64,000 bases of DNA from an uncultured Oscillospiraceae bacterium (GCA_910586535.1 CAJUHS010000001.1:248396-312395), one strand, 5' to 3'; shown: positions 16,703-25,415, counted from the first letter of the stretch. The notes: generated from the letters alone by a model not told the origin. Program-made: numbers and translations.

Positions 16703-18484
16703 ATGTCCGAAATTACCGAAGCAATAAACGTTCAAACCGTTCAGACCGCTCCGGGATACGCTTCCGCTGAGCCGGACATCGAGACTGTACAGAATAAGCT
16801 TAAAGGACTGCTGGGCAACAAGCCGCTGTGTACGATTCTCGGCGACGAGTTTACCAAGCATCTCCGCGACTGGGACGCTGCTATTACAAAACGCCGCACA
16901 GAGCCGTTCTCCCTTGTGGTTTTGGGGGATTTCAAGCGCGGCAAAAGTACAATAATCAACGCGATACTGGGCAAATCCATTGCGCCGGTAAACGTTGCCC
17001 CCGAGACCTTTACAATAAATTCCATAAGCTACAGCGAGACCCCCAAGGCGGAAGCTGTACTGAAAAACGGTCAGAGGATAAGCCTTACCGCCGACGATCT
17101 TGTGCGGGAAAAGCTGGAAAAGCTCATGAGGGCTTTCCCCGAAACTCTTGAATATATCGACATACGGGACGACGCGGAGCTGCTGAAAGAAATAAGAATT
17201 GTGGACACGCCGGGTCTGAGCGATCTTGACTGTCTCGACAAGCAGGTACAGGACTACCTTGTCAACGCCGACGCGGTCATCTATGTGGCAAGCGCGCTGT
17301 CTCCGTTTTCGGAGTCGGAGCAGTTCTTTCTGGCAAGCCATATCCGTCCGCTCAGCTTCAACAAGCTTTACGTTCTCGTCAATATGATAGACGCCATGAA
17401 CACTCAGGAGGACATCGAAAAGATAATCAGCCGCGTAAGCGAACGGTGCGAGGCTATCATGCCTAACGCTTTCGTCTACGGAGTCAGCGGTATCGACGAG
17501 TACCGCCGAAAGATAGGCTTGAACCGCCCCGACATAAAGGGCTTTCAGGAGTTCTACGAGAACGAATTTCTAAAATTTGAGATGTCCCTGAAAAGGGAAA
17601 TTATTCTGCAAAAGGATATTATACGCACTCAGCGCGTACTTACGATGCTGAACCTTATGATAAAGGACACCGCCGCGCGTATCAGAATGATATACGAAAT
17701 GATGGCTATGGACAGGAAAAAGCTGGACGATATCTCACAGAGCATTGAGAGGGAATGCTCCACCCTTGCAAGCGCGCTGGAAAGCAAAAAACCCAAGATA
17801 CGTCTGAGCATTACCGAAATGCAGCAGGAAGCGGAGCAGTGGATGTACGGCTTCTTCTCCAAACTGAGAGAGGATATTCTGGAAAGCAGGACTTCCGTGC
17901 CGCCGGAGGATATCGAAAAGCATTTCTATTCGTTCCTTGTTGACAAAGTTGGCGAAGCTTACAGAAAATGTCTGGATATCCACCGTCAGAGACTTAATAT
18001 GATAATTGCGCAGCTTGGCGCGGAGCTTTCCAAAAAGCTCGGCATAAACGGCATTTCAGGGGACACTGAGGTTTCTGTAAAAGATTCCATGGACGACCTG
18101 AATATGCTGGTCTCCAAGTCGGTCATGTCTGCGGCTTCTTCCGGAAGCGGAGACGCTTTCCCCTCGGGAACAATGTCATCGTTCAGGAATATCCTCCGCA
18201 GAAAGCGCACTACCAACGTTATCGACACAGCTCTGGAAAATTACGACGATATCCGCAACAGCACCGTCAAGGACTTAAACGCCGCATACAAGGCAATGGA
18301 GGAAAACGCTTTAGGACAGCTTGATTTGCTTTACCAGACCCAGGTGGACGTAAGCAGAAATACTCTCAGCCACACTATGGAAATGTCCTCGGGCACGAAC
18401 AGCGCCTCCGTGAGAAAGTATCTGGAGGAAGCCGCCGTGGTGCTGAAAAGCGCGGCGGAGGTGCTTTCACAGTACGCCGTATAG
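16703..18484 (+). CDS. Bacterial dynamin-like GTPase 2
   Basis: A 593-residue dynamin-family GTPase. G1 is GDFKRGKST (residues 75-83), G3 DTPG (168-171) and G4-like NMID (about 227). The GTPase domain (about 65-310) is followed by long helical segments; unlike dynamin 1 there is no long hydrophobic paddle, so this partner is probably recruited rather than inserted. It starts one base after the M48-like stop codon, with GGAGGG upstream. Paired unequal dynamins encoded side by side are usual for bacterial hetero-oligomers, so this and dynamin 1 likely form one machine. Confidence 0.87.
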   Translation: MSEITEAINVQTVQTAPGYASAEPDIETVQNKLKGLLGNKPLCTILGDEFTKHLRDWDAAITKRRTEPFSLVVLGDFKRGKSTIINAILGKSIAPVNVAPETFTINSISYSETPKAEAVLKNGQRISLTADDLVREKLEKLMRAFPETLEYIDIRDDAELLKEIRIVDTPGLSDLDCLDKQVQDYLVNADAVIYVASALSPFSESEQFFLASHIRPLSFNKLYVLVNMIDAMNTQEDIEKIISRVSERCEAIMPNAFVYGVSGIDEYRRKIGLNRPDIKGFQEFYENEFLKFEMSLKREIILQKDIIRTQRVLTMLNLMIKDTAARIRMIYEMMAMDRKKLDDISQSIERECSTLASALESKKPKIRLSITEMQQEAEQWMYGFFSKLREDILESRTSVPPEDIEKHFYSFLVDKVGEAYRKCLDIHRQRLNMIIAQLGAELSKKLGINGISGDTEVSVKDSMDDLNMLVSKSVMSAASSGSGDAFPSGTMSSFRNILRRKRTTNVIDTALENYDDIRNSTVKDLNAAYKAMEENALGQLDLLYQTQVDVSRNTLSHTMEMSSGTNSASVRKYLEEAAVVLKSAAEVLSQYAV

Positions 18485-18532
18485 GCTGTCTGAAATCTAT
18501 GGCTGATAATTAACATTTTCTTGTGTTTGCTA

Positions 18533-18561
18533 TTGACATATTATATGATGTATAGTATAAT
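18533..18561 (+). promoter_or_regulatory. Consensus promoter of the yceG-telA pair
   Basis: TTGACA (18533-18538), 17 bases, TATAAT (18556-18561): a perfect match to the vegetative promoter. It lies 50 bases past the dynamin operon. The leader to the yceG start is about 140 bases and AT-rich. Confidence 0.85.
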
Positions 18562-18706
18562 TATCATATCGGAACTTATCCTGGTATCCAATTAAAAGTA
18601 CGGAAAAAATCTGCACAAAAACAGCATATGCAAATTATTGTTTGATTTTTTAACTGGATATTAGTATCATTCCGAACAACAGATATTTCCGAAAGGCTTT
18701 CGCTTT

Positions 18707-20335
18707 ATGATTTTTGAGGGATTTTCCACAGAAAATAAAAAACTGGTACAGACGATAACAACAACGTCGAGTACGCTTAACAAAGATATTTTTGAGACTC
18801 ACTCACAAAGGCTGCTGTCGCGGGGCGGGCATTTTACCTCCGACCAGCTTATCCCCGTTTACTTTGCCGCGCTTCTGGGCGTGCCGATGGGAGAAGACGA
18901 AAAGGCGGATTTCCACAATATGCTCTATAACCTCAGGGAGGAGCTTATAAAATGTCCTAAGCTGCTGTTTTACAGCGAATACGAACTTAAACCTCCCACG
19001 CCTGACGAGCTGTCAATTTTTGACGGTATAAGCTTTGTGGACGGTCAAAGCTTTGAGACTCTTCCCGAAGAGCTTGCAGCGGCGGTGAACGTTTCCGGTG
19101 ACGAGGTGAGAACAAAGCTTGCGCGGGAGACCCTCCCGCTATTTATGAAAGGCATGAGCGGGAAGGACGCGCTGTCCGCAGTACAGACCCTGATCGTCTG
19201 GATGAACCGCTGTCTTGGTTCGGAGGCTTTTAGGCGCGATCACACTGAGATACCGGCGCTGATATACTACGGAAACATAACCGCCGCCGAGACAGCTTTT
19301 CTGCACTTTATGTCCCGTCTTGGAATAGACGTTCTCTATATTTGCAGCAATCTTTCGGGACTGGTACAGCTTAAACAGAACAACCTTGAGGGACGTATGC
19401 AGATATTTGAATTGCCCTGCTCCGTTCCTGTCACGCCTTACCCCGACAAGCCCGTGAGGACAAAACTTGCCACCGCAGCCTACAACGCCTCAAAGGAGCT
19501 TAACAATATCCTTTACAACAACGACACATTTTTCCGAGACTTTCAGTTTTCGGATATGCAGTCCCTTACGCTGAGAACCACCTGCGACGAGATAGACGTT
19601 TTATGGCACCAGCCCGCAAAGTACCGCACAGGATTTGCGGCGAACGGCTCAAAGGTAACTGTGCCAAACATCTTCGCAAAAATAAGCGGTGTCAAAAACG
19701 GCGATCTGAACGCCTACTGGGACAGCGTGAGGTGGAAGCTGTCACCTAACACAAGGGTGATAATCAAGTCCCCGAGCTACAAAAGATTCGGCGAGACAAA
19801 GCTTGATATCTACAGACCTTACTACACCGGCGAACAGATAATGACGGAACAGCTTAAAAATTCTCCGCTCAATAAGTACGGATATCTGTCCGACAGTCTT
19901 CAAAGGCTTATTTTCAGCAAAATGCAGGAGGCTGTGGACGCGGGTCTGCTGAAAATAGACAGGAACGAGCTTCTGCCGCTGATTCTGTACGTAGGTACGA
20001 ATCTTGACAGGGAGATACTGAAGCTTCTGCAAAAATACGATTTTACAAAGGACATACCAAAGCTTATTGTCATAGACGTTATTGAGGACACGTTCAGCAA
20101 GATCGAATGCATTCAGCTCGTGCTGTTCAATCTTCTCGGATTTGATATACTGATCTGCACCCCCACGGGGTACAGAAACATCGAGACCTTTGTCGGCGAC
20201 GCGGCGTTCGAGACCCATACCATGAACGAGTTCGAGTATAATGTGCACATACCAAAGCTGAAGATACCCGATTCGATCCCGGAACCGAACAGCGGAGGAT
20301 TGTTCGGAAAACTTTTTAAGAAAGGAAGAAAATAA
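18707..20335 (+). CDS. yceG: YceG-family protein (component of Ter/TelA stress 'biosynthetic module')
   Basis: A 542-residue soluble protein resembling Bacillus YceG (Pfam YceG_bac), a family proposed by comparative genomics to be part of the biosynthetic module of Ter-dependent stress systems. No catalytic motif can be assigned with certainty. Features seen: a helical N-terminal region, a middle region with PALIYYGNITAAETAFLHFMS and a C-terminal half with LPLILYVGTNLDREIL and LPxLIVIDVIEDTF-like strands. The C-terminus is basic (GKLFKKGRK). It lies two bases before telA, the same order as yceG-yceH of B. subtilis, but no TerD or TerC gene is next to it. AAAGG precedes the ATG by about 10 bases. 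Confidence 0.78.
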   Translation: MIFEGFSTENKKLVQTITTTSSTLNKDIFETHSQRLLSRGGHFTSDQLIPVYFAALLGVPMGEDEKADFHNMLYNLREELIKCPKLLFYSEYELKPPTPDELSIFDGISFVDGQSFETLPEELAAAVNVSGDEVRTKLARETLPLFMKGMSGKDALSAVQTLIVWMNRCLGSEAFRRDHTEIPALIYYGNITAAETAFLHFMSRLGIDVLYICSNLSGLVQLKQNNLEGRMQIFELPCSVPVTPYPDKPVRTKLATAAYNASKELNNILYNNDTFFRDFQFSDMQSLTLRTTCDEIDVLWHQPAKYRTGFAANGSKVTVPNIFAKISGVKNGDLNAYWDSVRWKLSPNTRVIIKSPSYKRFGETKLDIYRPYYTGEQIMTEQLKNSPLNKYGYLSDSLQRLIFSKMQEAVDAGLLKIDRNELLPLILYVGTNLDREILKLLQKYDFTKDIPKLIVIDVIEDTFSKIECIQLVLFNLLGFDILICTPTGYRNIETFVGDAAFETHTMNEFEYNVHIPKLKIPDSIPEPNSGGLFGKLFKKGRK

Positions 20336-20337
20336 CA

Positions 20338-21504
20338 ATGGCGCTTAAATTCACACCTTCCACGGAGGCCCAGGCGGCTCAGGCGGGAGCGGTCACAACC
20401 GATGTTACCGTAACTGCAGCTCCCCTCAACATTCAGACGGACGTTCCCCAGGAATTTTCAATCACGGCGAAAGCCGATGAACTCAAGCAGGAGCTTGTGA
20501 AAAACGAGGCAGTTGACAAGCTTGTCAGCACTATTAATATCAACGACGTTAACTCTATCGTAAAGTTCGGCAACGAAGTAGCTATGGAGATATCCAAGGC
20601 GTCCGACCAGGTTCTGAACTCCATGAACATGGATCAGATAAACGACTCGGGGGAGCTTCTACAGCACCTTTCCGCAGTAATGGATCAGTTTGACGCGAAG
20701 GAGCTTACCGAAGAACCCAAAAAGGGAGTGTTTGCAAACCTGAGAAAACAGGTTGACAAGCTGCTTGCCAAATACCACACAATGGGTGACGACGTGGACA
20801 AGATATACGTTCAGCTCCGTCAGTATGAGACCGAGATAGAAGCCTCCAACGTGAAGCTGGAGACTATGTTCAATGCGAACATTCAGTACTACAAAGACCT
20901 GCTGCTCTATATAATGGCAGGCGAGCAGGCATGCGTGGAGCTTGACCAGTATATTGCCGATTACCGCAAAAAACTTGAAGCGGAGCCTGATTCCGGCGCG
21001 GTAGCAATGGATCTGCAGACTCTTGAGCAGACCAGACAGGTTTTTGAGCAGAGAGTCATGGATCTGAAAATTGCGGAAAACGTTGCAATGCAGACGGTTC
21101 CCATGCTTAAAGCAATGCAGTTCTCCAATCTGAACCTTATCAGAAAGATCAACTCGGCGTTTATCATCACCATGCCTGTGTTCAAGCAGGCTCTGGCTCA
21201 GGCGGTCATGCTGAAAAGACAGCGCGTACAGGCTGAGGCTATGCAGGCTCTGGACGAAAAGACCAACGAGCTTCTTATAAAGAACGCTCAGAATACTGTT
21301 GCTCAAACTAAGCTGACCACTCAGCTCGCTTCGGGAAGCTCCATTAAAGTGGAGACTCTTGAGGAAACATGGAAAACCATTGTCGAGGGTATCGACGAGA
21401 CCAGAAAGATACAGGACGCGGCAAAGCAGCAGCGCAAGGACGATTCCGTTCGTTTGCAGAAGCTTAAAGAAGAGTACCGCGCAAAAATGAGCGAAACCAA
21501 ATAA
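20338..21504 (+). CDS. telA: TelA-family toxic anion resistance protein
   Basis: A 388-residue, almost entirely helical cytoplasmic protein of the TelA/KlaA family (B. subtilis YceH type). Family sequence is clear: LRKQVDKLLAKYHTMGDDVDKI, NIQYYKDLLLYIMAGEQACVELD, and QFSNLNLIRKINSAFIITMPVFKQAL in the C-terminal half. TelA proteins are linked to resistance to tellurite, cell-wall antibiotics, nisin-like peptides and phage/colicin stress; the mechanism is unknown. It follows yceG by two bases with AAGGAAG as ribosome site. In this locus, membrane-stress duty with the neighbouring dynamins is inferred. Confidence 0.9.
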   Translation: MALKFTPSTEAQAAQAGAVTTDVTVTAAPLNIQTDVPQEFSITAKADELKQELVKNEAVDKLVSTININDVNSIVKFGNEVAMEISKASDQVLNSMNMDQINDSGELLQHLSAVMDQFDAKELTEEPKKGVFANLRKQVDKLLAKYHTMGDDVDKIYVQLRQYETEIEASNVKLETMFNANIQYYKDLLLYIMAGEQACVELDQYIADYRKKLEAEPDSGAVAMDLQTLEQTRQVFEQRVMDLKIAENVAMQTVPMLKAMQFSNLNLIRKINSAFIITMPVFKQALAQAVMLKRQRVQAEAMQALDEKTNELLIKNAQNTVAQTKLTTQLASGSSIKVETLEETWKTIVEGIDETRKIQDAAKQQRKDDSVRLQKLKEEYRAKMSETK

Positions 21505-21524
21505 ATATCTCAATACAATAAAAA

Positions 21525-21557
21525 CGGCAGCGCAGATAATGCGCCGCCGCTTTTTTA
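21525..21557 (+). terminator. Bidirectional terminator between telA and the amt-PII gene
   Basis: A GC-rich stem (GGCAGCGCA at 21526-21534 with TGCGCCGCC at 21540-21548) is followed by TTTTTT on the plus strand and preceded by AAAAA, so it can end transcription from both convergent genes. Confidence 0.8.
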
Positions 21558-21596
21558 TTAAATCCATTTTAGTAAAGCATTTCCGCAGGGAATACG

Positions 21597-23351
21597 TTAT
21601 TCTGCGTCCTGCAAAGCATCGTAGCCGCTTTCTCCCGTACGTACTCTTACAACGTCCTCAATGTCGGTAACAAATATCTTTCCGTCACCGATATGTCCTG
21701 TGTAGAGAGCCTTTCTTGCAGCCTCGACTACCGTCTCAACAGGCACTTTTGATACTACGACCTCGACTTTTACCTTTGGCAGAAGAGTGGCTTCAACAGG
21801 TACTCCGCGGTATCTTTCACCTGCGCCCTTTTGGGTTCCGCAGCCTAACACCTGCGTTACCGTAAAGCCAGTCACACCCACAGCGCTCAGCTCGCGTTTA
21901 AGCTCCTCAAATTTGTTCTGCTTGCACACAACGGAAATTCTTGTATACTTGTTTTTCTCGGTACTGCTGCGCTCGATATGGGGTCTTTCCGAAACGGTAA
22001 GCTCGTTTGCGGAAGCCGCGGGAACAGTTTCCTCTGTGGTCTCGCCTGTAAATACTGAGATAGCGTTTGTATTGAGCACGGGCATAAAGTCGGCGTAAGA
22101 CGAAGCAAGACCGTGTTCGGTAACGTCCAGACCGCGTGTTTCCTCCTCAACGGAGGCTCTGAGACCGATAGTTTTATTTATTGCAAAAAATGTAATAGTT
22201 ATCGTGACAGCCGTCCATGCAGCTACCGCAAGTACCGCAAGAGCCTGCAGACCCAACTGACCGAAACCGCCGCCGTAGAAAAGTCCGTTCATTTCGCAGC
22301 CGGGAGCGGTTTTCGTTGCAAAAAGTCCGACTGCAAGAGTACCCCAGATACCGTTCATCATATGTACCGCAACCGCTCCCACAGGGTCGTCTATGTGCAG
22401 AACATTGTCAAGGAGCCACACGCCGAATACTACCAAAAGTCCCGAAACAACGCCAACCACTGCGCTGCCGAAGCAGTCCATTACATCACAGCCTGCGGTG
22501 ATACCCACAAGTCCTGCCAGTGAAGCGTTGAGACACATTGAAACGTCGGGCTTGCCGTACTTGATCCATGTGAAGATCATGCACACTACCGTTGCAACCG
22601 CGGGAGCTACTGTTGTGGTAAGGAATATGGAACCAAGCTGCGGAAGAGAAGTCGCCGCCGCGCCGTTAAAGCCGTACCAGCCGAACCATAGGATAAAGCA
22701 GCCCAATGCTCCAAGAGTAAGGGAGTGTCCCGGGATAGCGTTTACCTTCGTGACCTTGCCTGTTTTCTTATCGGTAACGAATTTGCCGATACGGGGTCCG
22801 AGAATTTTTGCGCCGATAAGGGCGGAAACACCGCCTACCATATGTATCGCGCAGGAGCCTGCAAAATCGTGGAAACCGAGCTGTGCAAGCCAGCCGCCGC
22901 CCCATATCCAGTGAGCTTCAATCGGATAGATAAGCGCGCTGATAACGCCCGAATAGATACAGTAGGACAGAAACTTCGTCCTTTCAGCCATTGCGCCCGA
23001 AACTATAGTCGCCGTAGTAGCGCAGAAAACCATGTTAAAAACGAACGCTGACCAGTCAAAATTTTCGTAAGCCGTGAAAATGTCGAAGCCCGGCTTTCCG
23101 ATTAGTCCGACCAAATCTTCTCCGAAAAGAAGTCCGAAGCCGATAAGAATGAACATAGGCACGCCGATACAGAAGTCCATAAGGTTCTTCATAATGATGT
23201 TCGCGGCGTTTTTCGCGCGGGTGAAGCCTGTCTCCACCATTGCAAAGCCTGCCTGCATAAAAAATACCAGAGCCGCGCCGATAAGAAACCACACAGCGAA
23301 AACTTCGCTTGTTACTGCGCCCGAGATCGTGTCAAAAATATTTGCGTCCAT
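21597..23351 (-). CDS. Ammonium transporter fused to a C-terminal PII (GlnB/GlnK-like) domain
   Basis: A 584-residue fusion. Residues 1-410 are an Amt channel with 11 membrane helices, including HDFAGSCAIHMVGG and HMMNGIWG with the twin pore histidines. After a linker of about 55 residues, residues 468-574 form a complete PII domain (TRISVVCKQNKFEELKREL ... LPKVKVEVVV ... TGHIGDGKIFVTDIED). PII blocks the channel when nitrogen is plentiful, so the fusion is a self-gated ammonium channel. In the T-loop the conserved Tyr46 equivalent (Tyr514) is kept, but the uridylylated Tyr51 is Val519, so control is probably by ATP/ADP/2-oxoglutarate alone. Good AGGAGGGG site. Its leader carries an ANTAR-type antiterminator. 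Confidence 0.93.
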   Translation of the reverse strand: MDANIFDTISGAVTSEVFAVWFLIGAALVFFMQAGFAMVETGFTRAKNAANIIMKNLMDFCIGVPMFILIGFGLLFGEDLVGLIGKPGFDIFTAYENFDWSAFVFNMVFCATTATIVSGAMAERTKFLSYCIYSGVISALIYPIEAHWIWGGGWLAQLGFHDFAGSCAIHMVGGVSALIGAKILGPRIGKFVTDKKTGKVTKVNAIPGHSLTLGALGCFILWFGWYGFNGAAATSLPQLGSIFLTTTVAPAVATVVCMIFTWIKYGKPDVSMCLNASLAGLVGITAGCDVMDCFGSAVVGVVSGLLVVFGVWLLDNVLHIDDPVGAVAVHMMNGIWGTLAVGLFATKTAPGCEMNGLFYGGGFGQLGLQALAVLAVAAWTAVTITITFFAINKTIGLRASVEEETRGLDVTEHGLASSYADFMPVLNTNAISVFTGETTEETVPAASANELTVSERPHIERSSTEKNKYTRISVVCKQNKFEELKRELSAVGVTGFTVTQVLGCGTQKGAGERYRGVPVEATLLPKVKVEVVVSKVPVETVVEAARKALYTGHIGDGKIFVTDIEDVVRVRTGESGYDALQDAE

Positions 23352-23389
23352 TTTGATCCCCTCCTGAAATTATTAAAGGAAATGCAAAA

Positions 23390-23440
23390 GCGCTGTAAGT
23401 CGGCTGCCCCATTGCAGCTTTCTTACAGCGCCCTTGCTGT
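23390..23440 (-). promoter_or_regulatory. ANTAR-type antiterminator / terminator switch in the amt-PII leader
   Basis: The minus-strand transcript forms two five-bp hairpins with six-base loops. Hairpin 1 is ACAGC-AAGGGC-GCTGT (23440-23425) and hairpin 2 is GCTGC-AATGGG-GCAGC (23418-23403), six bases apart. Both loops have A at position 1 and G at position 4, the known recognition pattern for ANTAR-domain antiterminators (EutV, NasR, AmiR). Hairpin 1 shares its 3' arm with a competing 10-bp terminator-like stem (GCGCTGTAAG at 23431-23422 with CTTACAGCGC at 23399-23390), followed by TTTTGCATTT. A nitrogen-sensing ANTAR protein should therefore switch transcription on. No ANTAR gene is in the window. 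Confidence 0.78.
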
Positions 23441-23453
23441 TTTCTATGGTCTT

Positions 23454-23482
23454 ATTATATATCATCGTAAAGATTTTGTCAA
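23454..23482 (-). promoter_or_regulatory. Promoter of the amt-PII gene
   Basis: On the minus strand TTGACA (23477-23482), a 17-base spacer and TATAAT (23454-23459) match consensus perfectly. Transcription would begin about 8 bases before the first ANTAR hairpin, so the switch is right at the 5' end. Confidence 0.85.
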
Positions 23483-23703
23483 GCCCTTTTTATAAATTTA
23501 TGCAATATTTAAATATTAATCCTGCATATTTAAATAAATTTAGTTATTATTTCGGTAAATATTGCAATTTTATTTCTAACAAATTGCAATAAAAAGAACT
23601 GTATATATCATATTTATCTAAACTGACAAAGCGCCTGCTAAGATTGGCAGACGCTTTGTTTTGCAATTTCAATGTAAATGTTATGCATTTTAAGTTCAAA
23701 AGC

Positions 23704-24678
23704 TTATAAGGGGAAGTTACCCTCCGCGCGTATCCTGTCCATTAGCTTCATGACCCCAAGGGTGTCGGACAGCGGATTCAGCGTACTTTCTTTCAGGCCC
23801 TCCGTAAGGCATCTCTGCGCTTCAAGAATCTCGTACTCATAGCCGTTGCAAAGGTGCGGAGTGATACTTTCCTCAGCAAGCTTGCCGTCTCCGCCGTAAA
23901 GCCGAACAGTATCGGTGCAGAAATACCATGGGTCAAAAGCTATCCTGCCCTCAGTACCCACGATAACGGCACGGTTATCGTTCTCGATATTGAAGCCGGC
24001 AACCATGCTAGCGTAGGAATCCTCATAACGGAAAATGACCGACTCGTCCAGATCAACACCGTGACCGATGTTAACTGCCGAAAGAATTTCCGTCGGTTCA
24101 TATCCCAAAAACGCGGTTACTAAAGTTATGGGGTAAACGCCCAGATCAAGCAGAGCGCCGCCGCCTAAGTCCGCGCGGAAAAGCCTGTCCTTTGGATCAA
24201 AGTCAACGGGATTGGAAAAATCTGCTCTAATTGCTTTTATTCTGCCGATTTTTCCCGCCGCGAACCACTCCCGCGCTTTCAGGAACGAGGGCAGGCACTT
24301 TGTCCACATAGCTTCCATAAAAAAGAGATTTTTCTTCCGCGCTTCGGCTATCAGCTCCTCAAGCTGAGCGGTATTCATGGTTATGCTTTTTTCGCAGAGC
24401 ACATTTTTGCCGTGCTTGAAACAAAGCTTTACGTTTTCATAGTGACAGCTCATGGGTGAAGCAACGTATATGATATCAACATTGGGGTCAGCGGCAAGCT
24501 CCTCGTATGAAGCGTAGGACTTTTCCGCACCGTAAAGCTTCCCGAACTCGGCGGCTTTTTCGGCAGATCTTGAAGCACAGGCGTACAGCTTTGCACCCTC
24601 GGCAAAGTTAACAGCTTTTGCAAATGTGCGGGCGATCTTGCCTGTTGCCATTATTCCCCAGTTAACGGTTTTTGACAT
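23704..24678 (-). CDS. Gfo/Idh/MocA-family NAD(P)-dependent oxidoreductase
   Basis: A 324-residue two-domain dehydrogenase. The Rossmann domain begins WGIMATGKIARTFAKAV (GxGxxA-like nucleotide loop with ATGKIA), with CEKSITMN carrying the conserved Lys of the CEKP motif (here EKS), and the C-terminal beta-sheet domain follows (GGGALLDLGVYPI, with the active-site region). It resembles trans-1,2-dihydrobenzene-1,2-diol dehydrogenase-like members acting on sugars; the substrate is unknown. An open frame reaches 24714, but AAAAGGAG 8 bases before the ATG at 24678 fixes the start. It is not clearly in an operon with the lipoprotein gene 42 bases upstream. Confidence 0.88.
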   Translation of the reverse strand: MSKTVNWGIMATGKIARTFAKAVNFAEGAKLYACASRSAEKAAEFGKLYGAEKSYASYEELAADPNVDIIYVASPMSCHYENVKLCFKHGKNVLCEKSITMNTAQLEELIAEARKKNLFFMEAMWTKCLPSFLKAREWFAAGKIGRIKAIRADFSNPVDFDPKDRLFRADLGGGALLDLGVYPITLVTAFLGYEPTEILSAVNIGHGVDLDESVIFRYEDSYASMVAGFNIENDNRAVIVGTEGRIAFDPWYFCTDTVRLYGGDGKLAEESITPHLCNGYEYEILEAQRCLTEGLKESTLNPLSDTLGVMKLMDRIRAEGNFPL

Positions 24679-24720
24679 AGAAACAGCTCCTTTTCGCGGC
24701 TTAATATATTTCATTAATAA

Positions 24721-25368
24721 TTATTTTTCTAAATCTGCATAGGTTATACTTATGATTTTTACTATTCCTTCTTCTGTAAATTTGATATTTACCCTTTGTT
24801 CATTTATTCTTCCTCCCATGGTACTATTATCATTAATAGTACCATAATAATATCCATCAATAAAAGGTTCTTCCATTTGTTTCACTTTATCTGGTTGTCC
24901 ATATTTTTTAATCACTTCTTGCTTAGTGGACAGTAATGGAATTAATCCATCAATGGAACTGTCACCTGTTTCAACAGTTAAGTTATATATAATTCCCTTT
25001 TCTTCGGAACCATCATAATAATTTTCAACACCTGCTATAAACATCTCTTCTTCGTTATAAAAAATAGTCGCTAAGCCAAGCCCTTCATCACACCATTTGG
25101 AATTTTCATTTTCTTCCCATGTCCATCCATTTGACAAATCCTTTAATACTATGGGAACCTCAAACGGCTGACCTTTAATGACAATATTTTTCCGAACAGT
25201 TTCAATATCAAACATTCCATTTGCTTCTCCCTGAGCAGTATTATCATCTGCTGCCGCAGAGCTTGTAACCCCCGTATCCGACGCTTCAATATTTTCATTT
25301 TTGCAGCCTGAGAATACCATACCTGTCATAACTGCGCATAAAGTTAATAAAATGATTTTGTTTTTCAT
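24721..25368 (-). CDS. AT-rich orphan lipoprotein
   Basis: A 215-residue protein with a lipoprotein signal (MKNKIILLTLCAVMTGMVFSGC, Cys about 22), a Ser/Ala/Asp linker and a globular domain at about 55-215 of unknown family, rich in Tyr, Glu and Asn. Its C-terminal part (LLSTKQEVIKKYGQPDK) recalls the helix before the GQP turn of small outer-surface repeat proteins such as SmpA/BamE-like folds, but the similarity is weak. Base use is much more AT-rich than its neighbours, a sign of recent acquisition. AAGGAG lies before the ATG. No function is proposed. Confidence 0.72.
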   Translation of the reverse strand: MKNKIILLTLCAVMTGMVFSGCKNENIEASDTGVTSSAAADDNTAQGEANGMFDIETVRKNIVIKGQPFEVPIVLKDLSNGWTWEENENSKWCDEGLGLATIFYNEEEMFIAGVENYYDGSEEKGIIYNLTVETGDSSIDGLIPLLSTKQEVIKKYGQPDKVKQMEEPFIDGYYYGTINDNSTMGGRINEQRVNIKFTEEGIVKIISITYADLEK

Positions 25369-25415
25369 AATGTCTTCTCCTTTTTATTTTTCAGACGGAC
25401 TTACGATTTTCCCGC

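Larger units (their letters stand above)
23352..23703. other. Leader and promoter region of the amt-PII gene
   Basis: No gene. From right to left on the minus strand it holds AT-rich DNA, an imperfect hairpin downstream of the oxidoreductase-side flank (GCGCCTGC.. with GCAGACGC.. near 23630-23655), the consensus promoter (23454-23482), and the structured leader (23390-23440). Confidence 0.6.

Noticed and set aside
20659..21567. A 302-codon minus-strand open frame across telA
   Set aside because: It is the complement of a clear TelA gene, reads as low-complexity Leu/His-rich sequence without family motifs, and has no ribosome site.
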